Counted from the first letter of the stretch, positions 40,446 to 50,300 are shown. The stretch: DNA of 64,000 nucleotides from Fictibacillus phosphorivorans (GCF_023715845.1 NZ_JAMBOR010000013.1:1-64000); one strand, 5' to 3'. The notes: generated by a model from the sequence alone, not told the origin. Numbers and translations: made by a program.

Positions 40446-40652
40446 AGAAAAGTTGGAAGCTGGAATAATGATTTGTTCCTCTTCCCTCTTAACGAATGAT
40501 ATAACTCGTCTATTTTTCAGAAGCCATCCGTTTTTATGAAAAATAGAAATGTTGGATTGGTCCGATAGTAAGTTCTGCTATTAAACTATTCCACCATGAT
40601 ACACATTTTCTGCGCCTCATAGAATCTGTGCTTTCGTGGTGGATTTTTTTGT
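40446..40652 (+). ncRNA. Structured leader RNA with terminator upstream of formate dehydrogenase
   Basis: About 145 nt of leader containing three possible hairpins (40452-40487; CTATTTTTCA/TGAAAAATAG at 40510-40546; GATAG/CTATT near 40565-40582) is followed by a strong intrinsic terminator: CCACCATGA (40591) pairs with TCGTGGTGG (40634-40642), then ATTTTTTTG. The arrangement is that of a riboswitch or protein-dependent attenuator. I do not recognise any known riboswitch consensus in it. Confidence 0.6.
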
Positions 40653-40680
40653 ACTTTCATCATTGAAAGGAAGGTCTTTA

Positions 40681-43617
40681 ATGGAAAAAATGATTCAGAT
40701 CAAGATAGACGGAAAGACGTACGAAGCATCAGCAGGAACGTCCATCCTGGATATCATCAATAAAAATGAACTTCCCCATCCTCAGATCTGTTACACGCCG
40801 CAAGTGGACCCGATCGAGACGTGTGATACTTGTATCGTCGAAGTTGATGGCAAACTGGTGCGTTCGTGCTCAACGATGGCCTTAGACGGCATGACGATTG
40901 ATCGTTCATCTTCCCGAGCGAAAGATGCACAGAACCAGGCGATGGATCGACTCTTGGAAAATCACCTTCTCTATTGCACAGTCTGTGATAACAACAACGG
41001 AAACTGTAAACTGCACAACACAGCCGAACTGATGGAGATCGAACATCAGTCTATTCCCTACTCGCCGAAAGAAGAAACGGTGGACATCGATATGTCTCAC
41101 CCGTTCTACCGTTATGATGCAAACCAGTGCATCACGTGCGGTCAATGCGTGGAAGTATGCCAAAACCTTCAGGTGAACGAGACCCTTTCGATCGATTGGG
41201 AACGAGAACGCCCGCGTGTCATTTGGGATGCAGGTTCAAGTATCGATGAATCCTCTTGTGTCAGCTGCGGACAGTGTGTAACGGTTTGTCCTTGTAACGC
41301 CTTAATGGAAAAAACTATGCTAGGTGAAGCAGGTTTCATGACGGGCTTGAAAGAGGATCTTCTGGAGCCGATGGTCGAACTTGTAAAAGAGGTTGAGCCT
41401 GGCTATAGTGGTATCTTTGCCGTGTCTGAAGTGGAAGCAGCGATGCGTGAGACACGTACGAAAAAAACAAAAACGGTTTGTACGTTCTGTGGTGTAGGTT
41501 GTTCGTTCGAAGTCTGGACGAAAGGAAGAAAGATTTTAAAAGTAGAACCGAGTGAAGGCCCTGTAAATGCTATTTCCACTTGCGTAAAAGGAAAGTTCGG
41601 CTGGGATTTCGTGAACAGCGAAGAACGTCTGACTACTCCCCTTATCCGTAAAGACGGGGTGTTTGTTGAATCCACTTGGGATGAAGCCCTATCCTTAATC
41701 GCGAGCAAGATGGACCAGATCAAACAAGATTATGGCAGCAACGCTCTCGGGTTCGTCTCTTCCTCTAAAATTACGAATGAAGAAAATTATTTAATGCAGA
41801 AGCTCGCACGCCAGGTTTTCGGTACAAACAACGTGGATAACTGTTCCCGCTACTGTCAGTCTCCTGCAACAGACGGCTTGTTCCGAACAGTCGGTATGGG
41901 TGGTGACGCTGGTACAATCCAAGATATCGCTGAAGCCGGACTCGTCATCGTTGTTGGAGCGAATCCAACAGAAGGACACCCTGTTTTAGCGACGCGCATT
42001 AAACGTGCAAACAAGCTTCATGGACAAAAACTGATCGTCGCTGATCTTCGTAAACATGAACTCGCTGAGCGCTCTGATATTTTTATCAGTCCAAAACAAG
42101 GAACCGATCAAGTGTGGCTGATGGCCGTTACAAAGTACATGATCGACCAAGGGTGGCACGATCAGAAGTTTATTGAAGAAAACGTCCATTACTTTGAAGA
42201 GTTCAAGGAGGTATTAGAAAAGTACACACTCGAGTATGCTGAAGAGATCACAGGTCTTAAGCAAGAGACATTGATCGATGTAGCAAAATTGATCCGTGAC
42301 GCAGATGGTACCTGTATCCTTTGGGGCATGGGTGTGACACAGAATACAGGCGGAAGCGATACATCTGCTGCCATTTCGAACCTCCTTTTAGCGACTGGAA
42401 ACTATCGACGACCTGGCGCAGGTGCTTATCCGTTACGCGGGCATAACAACGTTCAAGGCGCCTGTGACATGGGTACCCTTCCTGCCTGGCTGCCGGGTTA
42501 TCAGCATATTACAGATGACGTAGCCCGCTCGAAATTCGAAAAAGCATATGGCGTTTCGATCGACAGCAAACCAGGAAAAGACAACATCCAGATGGTTGAA
42601 GGAATCGGTAACGGTGAGATCAAAGCGATGTACTTGATCGGTGAAGATATAGCTCTCGTGGATTCCAACTCGAACCATGTTCATGACATGTTGTCACAGC
42701 TTGATTTTTTCGTCGTTCAAGATATTTTCTTAACGAAGACGGCTCAATATGCAGACGTGATTCTGCCAGCGGCTCCATCCTTAGAAAAAGAAGGAACCTT
42801 CACGAATACTGAACGCCGCGTTCAGCGTTTGTATCAAGCACTGCCGACAACTGGCGAGTCACGTCCCGACTGGGAGATCATCCAGGCGATTGCGATTCGT
42901 ATGGGAGCGGACTGGAACTATTCGCATCCGGGCGAGATTTTTGCAGAGATGGCGTCATTAGCCCCATTGTTTGGTCAGGCTAGCTATGATGTCCTTGAAG
43001 GCTGGGGCAGTTTCCTTTGGGGAGATTTCAGTGGTAAGAGCACACCTCTTCTTTACACGGACGGATTTAATTTCCCTGATAAAAAAGCGCGCTTTGCCCT
43101 TTCCGACTGGATGCTGCCAGCTGAATTCCCTGAAGAGTTTGATCTTCACATTAACAACGGCCGTATGCTGGAGCACTTCCATGAAGGGAACCTGACGAAC
43201 AAATCGGAAGGAATTCAGCATAAAGTGCCAGATGTGTTTGTTGAAGTATCACCAACTCTTGCAGAGGAACGCGGTTTGATCGACGGTTCGGTCGTCCGGC
43301 TGATCTCTCCTTTTGGAGCCGTTAAACTGAACGCATTGGTTACCGATCGTGTAAAAAACAATGAACTCTACCTGCCGATGAACTCTGTGGATAAGGAATC
43401 CGCGATCAACTTCCTTACCGGACCGGCCGTTGACCATCGTACGCATACTCCGGCATACAAGCAGACAAAAGTACGAATGGAAATCATCAGCCGTGAAGGC
43501 GAAGTGAAATTGCCTGGCAATAACCCAAGAAACAAAAAGCGCTATCCACAAAATGGCGTGGAAGTACAAAGAAAATGGAACCGTCCTGGCTATGTCCATC
43601 TGACGGATGAAGTGTAG
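40681..43617 (+). CDS. Formate dehydrogenase, molybdopterin catalytic subunit (YrhE-like)
   Basis: A 978-aa NAD-linked-type formate dehydrogenase alpha subunit, the length of B. subtilis YrhE/YjgC. Domains in order: N-terminal 2Fe-2S ferredoxin (CDTCIVEVDGKLVRSC, residues about 40-60), a His/Cys-rich 4Fe-4S site (HLLYCTVCDNNNGNC), two ferredoxin clusters (CITCGQCVEVC and CVSCGQCVTVCPC), and the molybdopterin domain with its cluster (CTFCGVGCSFEVW, CVKGKFGW). The molybdenum ligand is the Cys in NCSRYCQSPA (about residue 390). It oxidises formate to carbon dioxide. The frame opens at 40636 but ATG 40681 has GGAAGG. FdhD and the next gene, a DUF1641 protein, are functional partners. Confidence 0.95.
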   Translation: MEKMIQIKIDGKTYEASAGTSILDIINKNELPHPQICYTPQVDPIETCDTCIVEVDGKLVRSCSTMALDGMTIDRSSSRAKDAQNQAMDRLLENHLLYCTVCDNNNGNCKLHNTAELMEIEHQSIPYSPKEETVDIDMSHPFYRYDANQCITCGQCVEVCQNLQVNETLSIDWERERPRVIWDAGSSIDESSCVSCGQCVTVCPCNALMEKTMLGEAGFMTGLKEDLLEPMVELVKEVEPGYSGIFAVSEVEAAMRETRTKKTKTVCTFCGVGCSFEVWTKGRKILKVEPSEGPVNAISTCVKGKFGWDFVNSEERLTTPLIRKDGVFVESTWDEALSLIASKMDQIKQDYGSNALGFVSSSKITNEENYLMQKLARQVFGTNNVDNCSRYCQSPATDGLFRTVGMGGDAGTIQDIAEAGLVIVVGANPTEGHPVLATRIKRANKLHGQKLIVADLRKHELAERSDIFISPKQGTDQVWLMAVTKYMIDQGWHDQKFIEENVHYFEEFKEVLEKYTLEYAEEITGLKQETLIDVAKLIRDADGTCILWGMGVTQNTGGSDTSAAISNLLLATGNYRRPGAGAYPLRGHNNVQGACDMGTLPAWLPGYQHITDDVARSKFEKAYGVSIDSKPGKDNIQMVEGIGNGEIKAMYLIGEDIALVDSNSNHVHDMLSQLDFFVVQDIFLTKTAQYADVILPAAPSLEKEGTFTNTERRVQRLYQALPTTGESRPDWEIIQAIAIRMGADWNYSHPGEIFAEMASLAPLFGQASYDVLEGWGSFLWGDFSGKSTPLLYTDGFNFPDKKARFALSDWMLPAEFPEEFDLHINNGRMLEHFHEGNLTNKSEGIQHKVPDVFVEVSPTLAEERGLIDGSVVRLISPFGAVKLNALVTDRVKNNELYLPMNSVDKESAINFLTGPAVDHRTHTPAYKQTKVRMEIISREGEVKLPGNNPRNKKRYPQNGVEVQRKWNRPGYVHLTDEV

Positions 43618-43632
43618 GAGGGCTGATTTCAT

Positions 43633-44112
43633 ATGGCAGAACCGATTACCGTTGTGAAGAAAAAGGTAAAAACAAATGAGCAAATTCAGCAAGAAAAACT
43701 CGCTGAACTTCAAAAAGCATTAGCAGAAAAAGATGCTGCCCTAACAAAGGCGCTCGATTTTATCGGAGAGCTTGATAAGATCGGTGCATTGGAAGCGGCA
43801 AACGCCATGCTTGAAGCCAAAGACAAGATTGCAAGTATCGCAATTGGCCAGGCCTCACGCGAACCGGTCACGAACATGATTAATAACTTGATGGGTGCAG
43901 CCGGCGTCTTGACGAAGATGGATCCAGAATCAACCTCTAAACTTCTCGACAGCGTCGTGTCAGGCTTAAAACAAGGGGAATCTTTTGTAGAGAGCGAACA
44001 AAAAGTCGGGGCTTTTGATTTGGTGAAATCATTAAAAGATCCTGATATCAATCGTGCGATCGGCTTTGGTCTTCACTTTTTGAAAGGCATGGGCCAGGAA
44101 CTGAAGAAATAA
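43633..44112 (+). CDS. DUF1641 protein (YrhD-like)
   Basis: A 159-aa protein of DUF1641, almost always found directly behind YrhE/YjgC-type formate dehydrogenases; length equals B. subtilis YrhD. It is mostly helical (residues 15-60 coil-like, KTNEQIQQEKLAELQKALAEKDAALTK) with the conserved ALEAANAMLEAKDKI and a C-terminal DIGR-like segment (DPDINRAIGFGLHFLKGMGQ). Probably a non-catalytic partner or assembly factor of the dehydrogenase. It lies 15 bp downstream with AGGAGGGCTG, so one operon. Confidence 0.9.
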   Translation: MAEPITVVKKKVKTNEQIQQEKLAELQKALAEKDAALTKALDFIGELDKIGALEAANAMLEAKDKIASIAIGQASREPVTNMINNLMGAAGVLTKMDPESTSKLLDSVVSGLKQGESFVESEQKVGAFDLVKSLKDPDINRAIGFGLHFLKGMGQELKK

Positions 44113-44115
44113 ATG

Positions 44116-44151
44116 AAGGACTTACCTATTTTCTAGGTAAGTCCTTTTTCT
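44116..44151. terminator. Terminator of the formate dehydrogenase operon
   Basis: A perfect 11-bp stem AGGACTTACCT/AGGTAAGTCCT and TTTTTC on the plus strand; it overlaps the convergent TetR stop. Confidence 0.9.
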
Positions 44152-44816
44152 ATGCGTTCCCTAATTCCGCTTAATAGGATGCTTAACCCCATTTCAAACG
44201 CATCCACACCATGTATACTTACCGAATGCTCAGCAAGTTCTACAAGTGCAGGAAATTCACTTTTGTCCAATGCTTTAAACATTTCACTTACCTCTTGCAT
44301 TCTCTTTTCTGTCGATATACCTTCTGCTTTCGCCATTTCAAGGAGAGCCATTTCATCCTTTACAAAAGAAAGAACATAATTATGAATCAATCCTGCTGCA
44401 GCTGGCACTTCAGCCGCCTTAACCCCCGCTTTTAATAATACTTGATAGATGTATTCGATCAACTTGAGTCGTTCAGCTGTCATAGGGATAGTTTCTGTCA
44501 TAATCTCAACAGAATCTCGAATGGCGAACAAAGCGCTTCGATACCCTTTACCAAATTCAATGATTTGCTCATCCCAGCTCTTTGCCGCGTCAGGATAAGG
44601 AATCTTTTTTACGATCTCTTCAGATAGCAACTGCATTAACTCTTGTTTATTTTTAATGTGCCAATAGAGAGAGGCTGCACTCGTATTCAGGGACGTTGCG
44701 ACGTTTCGCATCGAAAGCTTCTGTAATCCTTCAGTATTGATCAAATCGATAGCTGTCTCAAGAATTTTATTTTTATCAAGAATATCCTCATAGCTCGTTC
44801 GTTTTTTTCTACCCAT
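44133..44816 (-). CDS. TetR-family transcriptional repressor
   Basis: A 227-aa repressor. The N-terminal helix-turn-helix (residues 12-57, KILETAIDLINTEGLQKLSMRNVATSLNTSAASLYWHIKNKQEL) is followed by an all-helical ligand domain of the tetracycline-repressor type (about 75-225). An open extension to 44852 is rejected because the ATG at 44816 has AAAGGAGGT. It is divergent from a DUF2269 membrane protein gene, and two tandem copies of a palindrome lie in the gap between them, so it very probably represses both. The inducer is unknown. Confidence 0.92.
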   Translation of the reverse strand: MGRKKRTSYEDILDKNKILETAIDLINTEGLQKLSMRNVATSLNTSAASLYWHIKNKQELMQLLSEEIVKKIPYPDAAKSWDEQIIEFGKGYRSALFAIRDSVEIMTETIPMTAERLKLIEYIYQVLLKAGVKAAEVPAAAGLIHNYVLSFVKDEMALLEMAKAEGISTEKRMQEVSEMFKALDKSEFPALVELAEHSVSIHGVDAFEMGLSILLSGIRERIEKGLT

Positions 44817-44864
44817 AAAAAAACCTCCTTTGCCTATTGACAATTCTAACATTTACCATTTAAA

Positions 44865-44900
44865 ATTAACAGTGTTAAATTAAATTTAACGGTGTTAAAT
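44865..44900. promoter_or_regulatory. Tandem TetR operators
   Basis: Two inverted repeats, TTAACAGTGTTAA (centre 44872) and TTAACGGTGTTAA (centre 44892), are exactly 20 bp apart in the 99-bp gap between the TetR and DUF2269 genes. Extended with flanking AT, each reads ATTTAACnGTGTTAAAT, a form commonly bound by TetR repressors. Confidence 0.8.
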
Positions 44901-44915
44901 AAAGCGTAGAAAGAA

Positions 44916-45464
44916 GTGAAAAAAATGAAGAAATCTTCTCCAAAAAAGTTGACGCGAAAAAATTGGTGGCTCATCTTTCATTTAATCTCAACCGTTCTAT
45001 TTGTAGGAGGAAGCTTTACACAATGGGTCCTCATGATCTCCGCACTCACAGCAAATTCAGCAGAAGTTTTAAGAGTGTCACATCATTTCATGCATATCGT
45101 GGATCTTTCCCTAATTATTCCGGGGTTATTAGGAGTCATAATAACAGGCGTTTTTCTTTCCCTACGAACACATTGGGGGTTTGTTAAGCATTATTGGATC
45201 ATAGCAAAGGAAATTATTACCCTTATTACTTTAGGAATTGGCAGTGTATTAAACATTTGGGTTCAAAGTTCTATCCAGATTACAAAAGCTAAAGGTTTGG
45301 ACGCGCTGACAGATCCTGTCTACCTTCATGACCGAAACATGCTAATCATCAGTGCCATCATTCAAACATCACTTCTCCTATTTGTGATTGTCATATCCGT
45401 TTTAAAGCCATGGGGAAAGCGAAAACAACAAAAGCAAACCAAAGCATTATCTCAAAATGGATAA
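44916..45464 (+). CDS. DUF2269-like integral membrane protein
   Basis: An approximately 182-aa membrane protein with four predicted helices (about residues 18-42, 62-82, 92-115 and 145-165), a basic N-terminus (KKMKKSSPKKLTRKNWW) and a basic C-terminus. The WLIFHLISTVLFVGG start of helix 1 and the MHIVDLSLIIPGLLGVIITG segment fit DUF2269. Function unknown; the repressor next door suggests it is induced by a small molecule. GTG 44916 or ATG 44925 may be the start; the ribosome binding site is weak (AAGAAGTG). Confidence 0.75.
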   Translation: MKKMKKSSPKKLTRKNWWLIFHLISTVLFVGGSFTQWVLMISALTANSAEVLRVSHHFMHIVDLSLIIPGLLGVIITGVFLSLRTHWGFVKHYWIIAKEIITLITLGIGSVLNIWVQSSIQITKAKGLDALTDPVYLHDRNMLIISAIIQTSLLLFVIVISVLKPWGKRKQQKQTKALSQNG

Positions 45465-45499
45465 AGCCTCGGGGATACTCTCCCGAGGTTTTGTTTTTA
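45464..45499 (+). terminator. Terminator of the DUF2269 gene
   Basis: Stem CCTCGGG/CCCGAGG with an 8-nt loop, followed by TTTTGTTTTT on the plus strand. Confidence 0.9.
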
Positions 45500-45559
45500 T
45501 TAAAATTTGGCTCCTGAAACGATTAATTTAGCATGTAAAAGAAGCTGGGTACGCGGAAT

Positions 45560-45650
45560 CCCACGAAAAATAGAATGTATCCCACGTTAATTCACTTTTT
45601 TCCTGCGTTAATTGAAATAATCCCACGTTAATAAAAAAATAACCACGAGA
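45560..45650. repeat. Degenerate 20-21-bp periodic array, CCCACGTTAAT core (array C)
   Basis: Five units, cores at 45560, 45581, 45602, 45622 and 45642; steps 21, 21, 20 and 20 bp. The core is TCCCACGTTAAT in its best copies (others CCCACGAAAA, CCTGCGTTAATT, ACCACGAGA). The rest of each unit is A/T-rich and variable. It lies between convergent genes. Confidence 0.82.
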
Positions 45651-45663
45651 CGACAAATTACGA

Positions 45664-45711
45664 CAAAAAAGAGCCCCACCCTCAAGATTGTTCATCTTAA
45701 GGGCAAGAGCT
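45664..45711 (-). terminator. Terminator of the 45.9-kb acetyltransferase gene
   Basis: Stem CCCTCAAGAT/ATCTTAAGGG with one mismatch plus outer GAGC pairs, followed by six T's on the minus strand. Confidence 0.7.
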
Positions 45712-45790
45712 TATCAGCATGCCCCTTCTAAACATTGTCAATACCTTTTCTCGCATATTCGTCAACCATTGAATCCCATTCCACTTTTTT

Positions 45791-45840
45791 ATGTGATAAA
45801 CTTCCAAAATTATGTGATGAACCTCAAAAATATGTGATCG
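45791..45840. repeat. Short 20-21-bp periodic array, ATGTGAT core (array D)
   Basis: Three units with ATGTGAT at 45791, 45812 and 45832 (steps 21 and 20 bp), each preceded by T or A/T-rich sequence and followed by variable bases (AAACTTCC, GAACCTC, CGG). It is between array C and the acetyltransferase stop codon. Confidence 0.65.
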
Positions 45841-45860
45841 GTTAAAAAAACGCTGTAATA

Positions 45861-46418
45861 TTAAGCTTCATCATGAAAATCTTCCCTTAAAAGCCCCATC
45901 ACAATGGTGTCATAGTAGTTTCCATCAATAAACGTATCTTCTCTTAGACGTCCTTCGATCACAAATCCGACTTTTTCATAAGAACGGATCGCACGCGTGT
46001 TTCCGCTCCACGTATCAAGTTGGATCCTTCTCAAATTCATCGTCTTAAACAGGTAGCTGACCAAAGCTTTTAAGGCATCGGTTCCATATCCTTTGCCCCA
46101 CAGCTCTTTTTCTCCAATCCCAATACCGACTACGCACCGTCGTGAAACAATATGAAGATCTCGATACCCGATCGAGCCGATATGCCGCGCATCGTCTCCA
46201 AGGGTATAAATCGAGAATTCCCCTACCTCTCGTTTATCAATGGAAAGAATATCTTTTTCATAGCTGGCTTCAATTTTTTCTAAAGGTGTATGACTATAAC
46301 GATACATCCCGGAACCGGCATCAAGCTTAGCTGTTTCTTCATCGTTTCGCCAAAGGTACGATCGTTTATGGTCTTCTAATGATACCGGCCGTAACTCTAC
46401 CAGTTTACCTGTAATCAT
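45861..46418 (-). CDS. GNAT acetyltransferase, RimJ/RimL-like
   Basis: A 185-aa Acetyltransf_3-type GNAT enzyme. The acetyl-CoA loop is GIGIGEKELWGKGYGTDALKALVSYLF (about residues 96-122, QxxGxG-like WGKGYG) and the C-terminal motif is NTRAIRSYEKVGFVIEGRLRE (about 138-158). The N-terminus VELRPVSLEDHKRSYLWRNDEET is typical of ribosomal-protein or spermidine-like acetyltransferases. Substrate unknown. Ribosome binding site AAGGAGGAATC. Single gene. Confidence 0.88.
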   Translation of the reverse strand: MITGKLVELRPVSLEDHKRSYLWRNDEETAKLDAGSGMYRYSHTPLEKIEASYEKDILSIDKREVGEFSIYTLGDDARHIGSIGYRDLHIVSRRCVVGIGIGEKELWGKGYGTDALKALVSYLFKTMNLRRIQLDTWSGNTRAIRSYEKVGFVIEGRLREDTFIDGNYYDTIVMGLLREDFHDEA

Positions 46419-46512
46419 AGAGGTGATTCCTCCTTGCTGGTTTTCTATTAAATTTCTTCTGACAAAATCCCGTAACCATTACCAAAGGCATCACCCCTCT
46501 CTCATTCAATTA

Positions 46513-47370
46513 TTATTTTATGAACGGTCTGATCTTCGGGAAAACGTTTAACGCTGTGTTATAAAATACATCTTCATGATGCTCTTCTGGTATCATCTCT
46601 TTCACAAATTCAATGTACGGCTGTATTGGCACGAGTGGCCAGTCGGTGCCGAACAAGAACTTCTTATAGTTATCCGTAAAAGTCAGCGCATGCTTCAGGT
46701 GGTTGAAGAAACGGGGTGAATCTTTGTATCTCTTAATCTCTTCTCTTGTTCCGACGACCAGTCCGGAAAGGTCCGCATACATGTTGCGGTTCTTGTATAC
46801 CACCTCAGCTCCGTCCAGTGTCCACGGATCACCGAAATGAGCCATCATAAAATTCACATCACGATGCATAACTGCCACTTCATCCAGTGTTAAGGGATGA
46901 GAATACTTCAGCAACCCGCGCTCTGAATACGTGTCTCCTGTATGGAACACGACCGGCAGATTGTATTTAGCGGCTAGTCTATAAACTGGCTGGTATACCT
47001 CATCATACGCATAGAACGGATAATAGCCTAAGTAGATCTTCAATCCGACCACTTCTGGTTTTTGCACCGTTTCTTCGAGTTCTGCCAGTTCCTTCTCTCC
47101 TAGATGATGAGGATTGATGCCTGCGCAGTACACAACATTTTCAGGAATTCTCTTTTCTAGATCGATTCCCATCGGTGTAGCGGTCAAGGGATCCGGAAAC
47201 CCCTCAACCTCTTTTTCTGTAAGACCCATCGCAATCCCGAGAACAACCCCGGCATCCTCGTATTCTTTTATAATGCCTTCATAGGAATAGTCTAGTTTGG
47301 ACAGATTGATTGCCGTGTGCTTAAAGCTTTCAATGTTTGAATAGTGCATATGTGCGTCGATGATTTTCAT
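46513..47370 (-). CDS. Amidohydrolase family 2 protein (ACMSD-like)
   Basis: A 285-aa metal-dependent TIM-barrel hydrolase of the amidohydrolase-2 group. Metal ligands: H-x-H in DAHMHYS (residues 7-9), His in VVFHTGD (about 142), His in MMAHFGDPW (about 177) and Asp in LFGTDWPL (about 243). Relatives are decarboxylases or lactone/amide hydrolases; no substrate is predicted. The gene is 12 bp behind the 1040-aa GNAT-fusion gene with GGGAGAG, so the two form an operon and presumably a pathway. Confidence 0.87.
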   Translation of the reverse strand: MKIIDAHMHYSNIESFKHTAINLSKLDYSYEGIIKEYEDAGVVLGIAMGLTEKEVEGFPDPLTATPMGIDLEKRIPENVVYCAGINPHHLGEKELAELEETVQKPEVVGLKIYLGYYPFYAYDEVYQPVYRLAAKYNLPVVFHTGDTYSERGLLKYSHPLTLDEVAVMHRDVNFMMAHFGDPWTLDGAEVVYKNRNMYADLSGLVVGTREEIKRYKDSPRFFNHLKHALTFTDNYKKFLFGTDWPLVPIQPYIEFVKEMIPEEHHEDVFYNTALNVFPKIRPFIK

Positions 47371-47382
47371 AGACTCTCTCCC

Positions 47383-50300
47383 TTAGCAAAAACGGATTTT
47401 CTTCAAATCTTCTAAAGCTATATCTGGAATTACTTTGTTAGAGAACAGATAGAACACAGGCGATGTAAAATGTGTAGAACCGTGTGCCAAGTGAAGTTTC
47501 TCAGCGCATCCGAGTTCAATCACTTCCTTATTGATATAAGAATCCACGAATGTAGCATTCTGATCAGCGACAATCTGCAGCAGGTTCTCATGCTCATCAC
47601 TTCCGAACACAACGCTTCGGTCAACAGCCATCTCTTGTTCGCCTTTTCCTCCATAAACCATCGTCCATTCACCTGTTTCACTCTGGAAGCTCGCCCAGCT
47701 CTTTGTCAGTTCAGATCCTGGATTTAAAAAGCATCCCGTATAAAAATTCTCCCCATTAAGATAACTCCCCATTGTCTGAACGATTTCTGTTGTATGACAA
47801 AGAACAGGCACGCCTGGCAGCATTAAGAAATACGTATGGACCTCAAGCCCCTTGAAGGTTTCATGCTTTTCGTATTTAGTGGAGATTCTCAAGCCTTTCC
47901 ACACGTTCCCTTTAATGTCCTCTTTCTCAGCAAACGCCACGGTACTTTCCTCTTTTAATAGAGAGTTCAAACTCGTTCCTCCTACAAGTCCTGCGATCCC
48001 ACCCATCCATGGATTCCACCATGATTTTGGAGCAGGCTTAGGAAATGGTGTGTCCATCCATTCCTGTCCTTTATATTGGAGGGAAAACAGACTTGGAGCG
48101 AATTGGCCAGAAGCTGAAATCTTCAATTCACCGTTATCTGCAGATAAAACTTCGAGCTCATTCTTTATGCTTTTCTCGTATTGAACCGGTGTTTCCTTCG
48201 TGACAAAAGCCGCAGTTTGACGCGTAATATCGACCTCATCCAAACTCATTTTAGATGTTAAAACGTGAACCGGTTCTTCAGCATCCATTGGAATCTCAAA
48301 CGATGCATGAGTCAACCCCTCGTCTGATGTGAACAAGTGGCTTTGCAGAATTTCATCATCCCTTTTGATTTCTATTAAGCCGTTAAAAAACGCTGATTTT
48401 CTGTCTTTAACCACCGCTTTACATTCCTCCCCGCTCACGAACGGGTTTCCATCTTCCAAAGAAAACATCATATGGTTCTTAGGGCGCTCAGCAGCCATGT
48501 TGCTTTTTTGCACGGCGTATTCACGGAAAGATTGCCAGTCTTGAAATGCACCGATTGAAAATACAACAGGCTTTGTTTCGACCGATTGATGTGCTGCTAA
48601 CTTCCCAAGGTTATGTTCAAAATACATAAACCATGATGCAAAATAGATGCTTGCCTCTTTTGACCAAGAGATTCCTCGAGGGTTGTTCTGTCCTCTTAAG
48701 AAGATCCAGTTTTCAGTGATGTTTTTGCTTTTCCAATAGTCAAGAAAAGACCCCGTCGAATCGTTAAGTTCCACAATATCTCCCTCATAAGGCAATACGG
48801 CTCGCTCTAAAATCCGGCTAAAAAGGATCGGGTTATTCAGCCAAACTTCTTCTGACGTTTCTGTTTCCTGTGTATTCGTAATTTCATAATGCTGCTCAAT
48901 CAAACCTTCACCATACAATTTCACCACAGAAGCCAGTTCGAGCCCTGGAAAAGCATTTGAACGATAAATCGCTTTCATGCCGGCGTATCCCTCTTCAAAG
49001 ATCGGTTCTACACAGTAAGGGCGAATTCGTGCCAGCTCTTCTGAGAACGGTTTACCGAGTTTGGGATGCATCAACGCGATTTTGAAGTCTTTACTTCCTT
49101 TACCTGGTTTGATCCAGTTATCGAATTTGTCGTGGGTCAGATGATATTGTCCGTTGTACACGTGAAAATAATCTGCACATTCACCTGCAAATTTTTTACC
49201 GATTCCTTTGAAGGCAGTTCCTATCCTTTTAGAAAAAACAACAGAGCTTCCATCCTTTTTTGTTGCCTTAATCTTAAGGTCTGCTGAATAGAATCCATGC
49301 TTTTTTAACGTAAAAGGTACAGGCACCGATTGCTTAATACGAGCCGCTAACGAAATACGGAATATGCGGTCTTCCAGATCGATCAGTTCTGATTCAGGCA
49401 ATTCAAAGGTAAAAGTAGCTTCTTCATTAAAATTATTTTCAAGGTCGAGATAGAACGTTGAAGCATTTCCGATAAACGATAGAGTATCAGAAAACTTGCA
49501 GCTTAAATTCAATGGAAACTTTGGGCTGATTCCTACTTTAAAAGGTGCTTTCTTACCATTGATAGTAAGCATGGCACTCACTGTCGGATGTGTCCGCCAA
49601 ATACTCTGTTCTTCATCGATCGCATTCACTGTAAAAGGCACTTCAATCGTCTCTTCGCCCGTTACCGTTATTTCCTTAGCGACCTGAAACTCGATATTCT
49701 TGTCGTTCATCCCTTCAATAGCTACCGTTAAAGGTTTGCCCGATTTATTGATGATTTGGTACTTCATTTTATAATCTGAGCCAAATACAAGATTGAAGTC
49801 TTCAACCGTAGCAGAGATCAGATAGTCATCCGTTTCAATGAGACGGAGGCCCCTTCCAAAACGTTCAAACTCCATTCTTAATTTCTCTTGTTCCTTCGTT
49901 TCCCACGAGTACTCATAATAATGAAAATCATTTTCTTTTTTCCCATCAGGTACGACTTCTATCTTTCGGGTGCTATTTTCATACCAGTCCACCTTATTGA
50001 AGAAATCAGAAACCGCCTCAATCTGCATGACCGAAGGCATGAAGTTCATAAGATGTGTAGTATCATCGCGATCTTCCCAAAAGAAACCGCATTTTTTATA
50101 AAGAGGCGTTGCTTTTGTATTACCTGGCCATGTATAAAGATCGAGACGCGGCCACTTCATTTCAATCGCTTTTTCAACAGCTTTTAAAACAAGCTTCTTC
50201 CCGATCTTTTTCCCATGATAATCATCTCTCACATTCAAAAGTGGGATGTAAAGGGCTCCTTCATCTTCCCGGTACTCACCAAAGCTGCAATAACCGACGA

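Noticed and set aside
40446-40652. T-box, purine, ZTP or other known riboswitch before formate dehydrogenase
   Set aside because: I looked for the T-box GGGTGG...CCGCG element and core strings of common riboswitches and found none; an Rfam scan would be decisive.
46419-46512. Short minus-strand ORF upstream of the 45.9-kb acetyltransferase
   Set aside because: Its GGGG is too close to the ATG and the frame runs into the acetyltransferase start without protein-like features.
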